A stretch of DNA of 64,000 nt from Brachybacterium tyrofermentans (GTDB lineage Bacteria; Actinomycetota; Actinomycetes; Actinomycetales; Dermabacteraceae), in NCBI RefSeq assembly GCF_014897585.1, contig NZ_JABUXW010000002.1, forward strand, positions 218,884 to 282,883, in the 5' to 3' direction. Below the pieces are notes generated by a model. The model saw only the letters and a program-made list of their open reading frames with translations. It had not been told where the DNA came from and searched no databases. A program made the position numbers and the translations under genes. Below, one piece after another: positions 62,390-64,000 of the stretch. Each line of letters opens with the position of its first letter. Position 1 is the stretch's first letter.

Positions 62390-63367
62390 TCACCTCACGA
62401 AGGGCGCCAGATAGCCGCCGTCCGGGTCGAGGAGGCCGATGAGCAGCCGGGCCGGGCGCCAGTGCGCGGCACGCTCCTCAGCGCTGTCGCAGGCGAGAAA
62501 GATGTCGAGGTCGCGCAGCTGGTCGAGGATCGCCGCACCGTGGAGGAGCACTCGACCATGACTCGGGTCCAGCTGACGAGCGGCGATCTCGACCGCGGCG
62601 TCGGCCGCCTCCGAGTCGACACGCTCGCCCTCCTCGGAGACGCAGGCCTCGCAGACCAAGCGGCACAGATCGATCGCGACCGGGCCGCGCACCGCGAACT
62701 CGAGATCCAGCAGGGCGACGACCCCTCCGTCCCAGAGTGCGTTCATCAGGGCGAGGTCGCCATGGTTGACGACGTGCTCCACCAAGGGTGCAGTCCGGAA
62801 GTAGTCCGCGAGGAGGTCGTGGAGCCGCGACCGACGGGCACTGGACAGCCCGAGCGCGACAGCGGCGCGTTCTGCCGATGCCGTGGCATCGCCGAGCGTC
62901 GCCGGCACGAAGCCTCCGTGCGAGGAGACGTGCGCGGCGAGGGTCCGGCTCGCCTCGTGCACGAGCTGGCACCGCGTCCACAGCTGCTGGATCGCCTCCC
63001 GCCGCTCTGCAGCTGACAGCGTCGGCCATGCCTCGTACAGGTTCTGGCCGTGCATTTCCCGGGTCACGATCCAGCCATGCCCCTCAGACGTGCCCTCCGC
63101 GAGGATCTCCGGGTGTCCGACGGCGTCCGGGAGAGCACGCACCAGGGCGACCTCACGAGCCATATCGACCGGTGTATGCGCGATTCGCACCGCGATACCG
63201 CCACCGACCCAGGTCGCGTTCGAGATCCCGTTGGCTCGCCGCATCTGCGAGAGGTCACCACCGTGGCGGGCTGCGACCTCGGCAGCCAGATCCCGGACCA
63301 GAGCGGCACTGGACGGGTCGCGGTGCTGATCGAGCGGATGGATCGTCGCAGAGGGGTCGAGCATCAT
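62390..63367 (-). CDS. Aminoglycoside phosphotransferase (APH)-fold kinase
   Basis: A 325-residue APH/choline kinase-fold protein. It has the Brenner motif NHGDLALMNALWDGG, DLEFAVRGPVAIDLCRL with the metal Asp, and VTREMHGQNLYEAW in the hinge. The N-terminal nucleotide loop reads RANGISNATWVGG. These proteins phosphorylate small molecules, including antibiotics, but most are not resistance enzymes. Start ATG 63367 (MMLDPSATIHPL) has another ATG next to it; AATCAT lies six bases upstream, the leaderless geometry. It is the last gene before the apparent island edge. Confidence 0.85.
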   Translation of the reverse strand: MMLDPSATIHPLDQHRDPSSAALVRDLAAEVAARHGGDLSQMRRANGISNATWVGGGIAVRIAHTPVDMAREVALVRALPDAVGHPEILAEGTSEGHGWIVTREMHGQNLYEAWPTLSAAERREAIQQLWTRCQLVHEASRTLAAHVSSHGGFVPATLGDATASAERAAVALGLSSARRSRLHDLLADYFRTAPLVEHVVNHGDLALMNALWDGGVVALLDLEFAVRGPVAIDLCRLVCEACVSEEGERVDSEAADAAVEIAARQLDPSHGRVLLHGAAILDQLRDLDIFLACDSAEERAAHWRPARLLIGLLDPDGGYLAPFVR

Positions 63368-63373
63368 GCGGTC

Positions 63374-63379
63374 ATGATT
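63374..63379 (-). promoter_or_regulatory. Weak candidate -10, leaderless APH-like gene
   Basis: Reads AATCAT on the minus strand, six bases before ATG at 63367. Weaker than the TAGAGT cases; listed for its matching spacing. Confidence 0.3.
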
Positions 63380-63454
63380 CCACGGTCGCGTCGGAGCGGA
63401 TCGAGCGGTGCGGCATCGGGCTCCTCAGCAACCTCCGACCATCCCGGGACACGA

Positions 63455-63486
63455 CGAAGCCCCACCGGAGAACCGGTGGGGCTTCG
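63455..63486 (-). terminator. Terminator downstream of the tRNA-Lys locus
   Basis: Perfect 14-bp hairpin CGAAGCCCCACCGG with loop AGAA. It lies just past the 3' end of the tRNA-Lys fragment and is probably the original tRNA terminator. Confidence 0.75.
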
Positions 63487-63494
63487 AGCGTCGG

Positions 63495-63538
63495 TGCGCC
63501 ATCAGGGATTCGAACCCCGGACCCGCTGATTAAGAGTC
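63495..63538 (-). pseudogene. 3' fragment of tRNA-Lys(CTT), candidate att site
   Basis: About 44 bases on the minus strand match the 3' part of tRNA-Lys: anticodon loop CTCTTAA (CTT), TCAGC anticodon arm, T arm with loop TTCGAAT and acceptor strand ATGGCGC plus A. The 5' half (acceptor, D arm) is missing: upstream bases do not pair with TCAGC or ATGGCGC. Terminator follows it. This is the usual footprint of a tyrosine-recombinase element integrated in a tRNA 3' end, the complete tRNA then lying at the other island end. Confidence 0.75.
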
Positions 63539-63555
63539 TCCCGGAGCGGCAGCTC

Positions 63556-63954
63556 GGCTCCGTGATCGAGGTCGACTTTGGCGAAACCCGAGGTCGGCGC
63601 TCGATGGTTGGATGAATCTTGCTTGACCACGCTGGCAGCGAAGCTCAAGTTACCCGCCAGCTGCGGCACGCTTCCTCCCCACAGACGGACTATCCCCAAC
63701 TGCGCTCAATGACGAGCGAACAGGGGCCATCGTGGAGCACGGTGTCCTGCATGGACGCCCTTGCGCAACTCCCTCTCTGGACCGCCTGGCTTCGTGCCTC
63801 GGAACGATCCGAGACGACCGTGCGACTGCGCGAGTACCACGTCCGTCGGTACCTCAATGGAGTCCCGGCTGAAACCGACCCCCTCGATCTCGAGTGGATC
63901 GTTGGGCACCAGTTGAGTCCCGCATAGTGGTGTAGCGCGGTGGCTCCGTGATCG
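63556..63954. repeat. 13-bp direct repeat GGCTCCGTGATCG flanking the integrase remnant
   Basis: The same 13-mer occurs at 63556-63568 and 63942-63954, 386 bases apart, on either side of the broken integrase. Chance repetition at this distance is unlikely; could be ends of related insertion sequences or a recombination scar. Confidence 0.5.
63709..63927 (+). pseudogene. Truncated tyrosine recombinase (integrase) N-terminal part
   Basis: The frame encodes a core-binding (SAM-like) integrase N-terminus: LPLWTAWLRASERSETTVRL and REYHVRRYLNGVP, then DLEWIVGHQLSPA and a stop. In complete integrases the SPA segment is followed directly by TR(K/R)S and the next helix, and then 200 or more residues of catalytic domain; none of that follows here. 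Start may be ATG 63709 or 63751. It lies next to the tRNA-Lys fragment. The break just after SPA suggests insertion of other DNA at about 63924. Confidence 0.7.
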
Positions 63955-64000
63955 TCTCTGACGAGGACGCGGTCACCGTGTGATCCTTCGAGTGAACCTC
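63928..64000. other. Unassigned DNA after the integrase break
   Basis: The last 73 bases do not continue the integrase in any frame. They include the second copy of the 13-mer and could be the left end of an insertion sequence, but no transposase is visible before the window ends. Confidence 0.35.

Noticed and set aside
62390..63367. Aminoglycoside resistance gene
   Set aside because: APH-fold kinases are very diverse; no residues specific for antibiotic binding are recognisable.

Overview
The window is about 64 kb of very GC-rich chromosomal DNA with dense, short-spaced genes, many GTG starts and 4-base start/stop overlaps. Gene content points to an actinobacterium: a Rho factor with a long disordered insert, the order lysA-hom-thrC-thrB-rho, a fused 2-oxoglutarate decarboxylase Kgd, a SigR/RsrA-type mycothiol redox pair, a mycothiol-dependent enzyme family member, the 24-residue ribosomal protein bL37, a PPA1309 protein and a UPF0182 protein. 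Brachybacterium or another member of Dermabacteraceae is my best guess, an inference from gene content only.

Layout. 1-7.1 kb (minus): rho (cut by the window edge), thrB, thrC, hom and lysA, i.e. threonine and lysine synthesis. 7.4-11.9 kb: a fused trehalose synthase/phosphatase convergent with a fused aminodeoxychorismate synthase/lyase, then tRNA-Arg(CCG). 12-16.3 kb: tsaD and an M23 peptidase, divergent from a two-component system. 16.4-21.2 kb: kgd, an SGNH hydrolase and the tiny bL37 gene, with strong hairpin terminators. 21.2-26.6 kb: rsrA-sigR divergent from a DoxX protein, aroA, rsgA and hisN. 26.7-30.4 kb: PPi-dependent phosphofructokinase, a small calpain-like protease, an SGNH hydrolase and a DUF1349 protein. 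30.4-30.9 kb: two tandem initiator tRNA genes, each with its own promoter and terminator. 31-42.6 kb: UPF0182, PPA1309, a second SSB, superoxide dismutase, the helicase Lhr coupled to a Nei-type glycosylase, tRNA-Arg(TCT) and a small membrane protein. 42.6-46.7 kb: thioesterase, then an FAD monooxygenase/MFS operon divergent from its likely TetR repressor. 46.8-50.8 kb: an oligoribonuclease fused to an AGE-type sugar epimerase, two small genes, and meso-DAP dehydrogenase. 51-57.6 kb: tRNA-His and a tetrahydrofolate-linked demethylation cluster (GntR, FAD oxidoreductase-GcvT fusion, IclR, DmdA-like GcvT protein, MetF-like reductase). 57.7-63.4 kb: small alarmone synthetase, NAD-dependent epimerase, Pr6Pr membrane protein, mycothiol-family enzyme, copper chaperone under a CsoR-like operator, an orphan ABC ATPase and an APH-fold kinase. 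63.4-64 kb: a 3' fragment of tRNA-Lys(CTT) followed by a broken tyrosine recombinase, which looks like the edge of an integrated island continuing to the right.

The most unusual items are the Orn-epimerase fusion, the calpain-like protease with all three catalytic residues, the two-regulator demethylation cluster with clear candidate operators, the island boundary at tRNA-Lys, a recurrent promoter design in which a -10 hexamer sits exactly six bases before the start codon (leaderless mRNAs), and an RsrA-like anti-sigma factor that seems to lack the N-terminal redox cysteine although sigR keeps a near-consensus SigR promoter. No CRISPR array, rRNA operon or intact transposase gene was seen.
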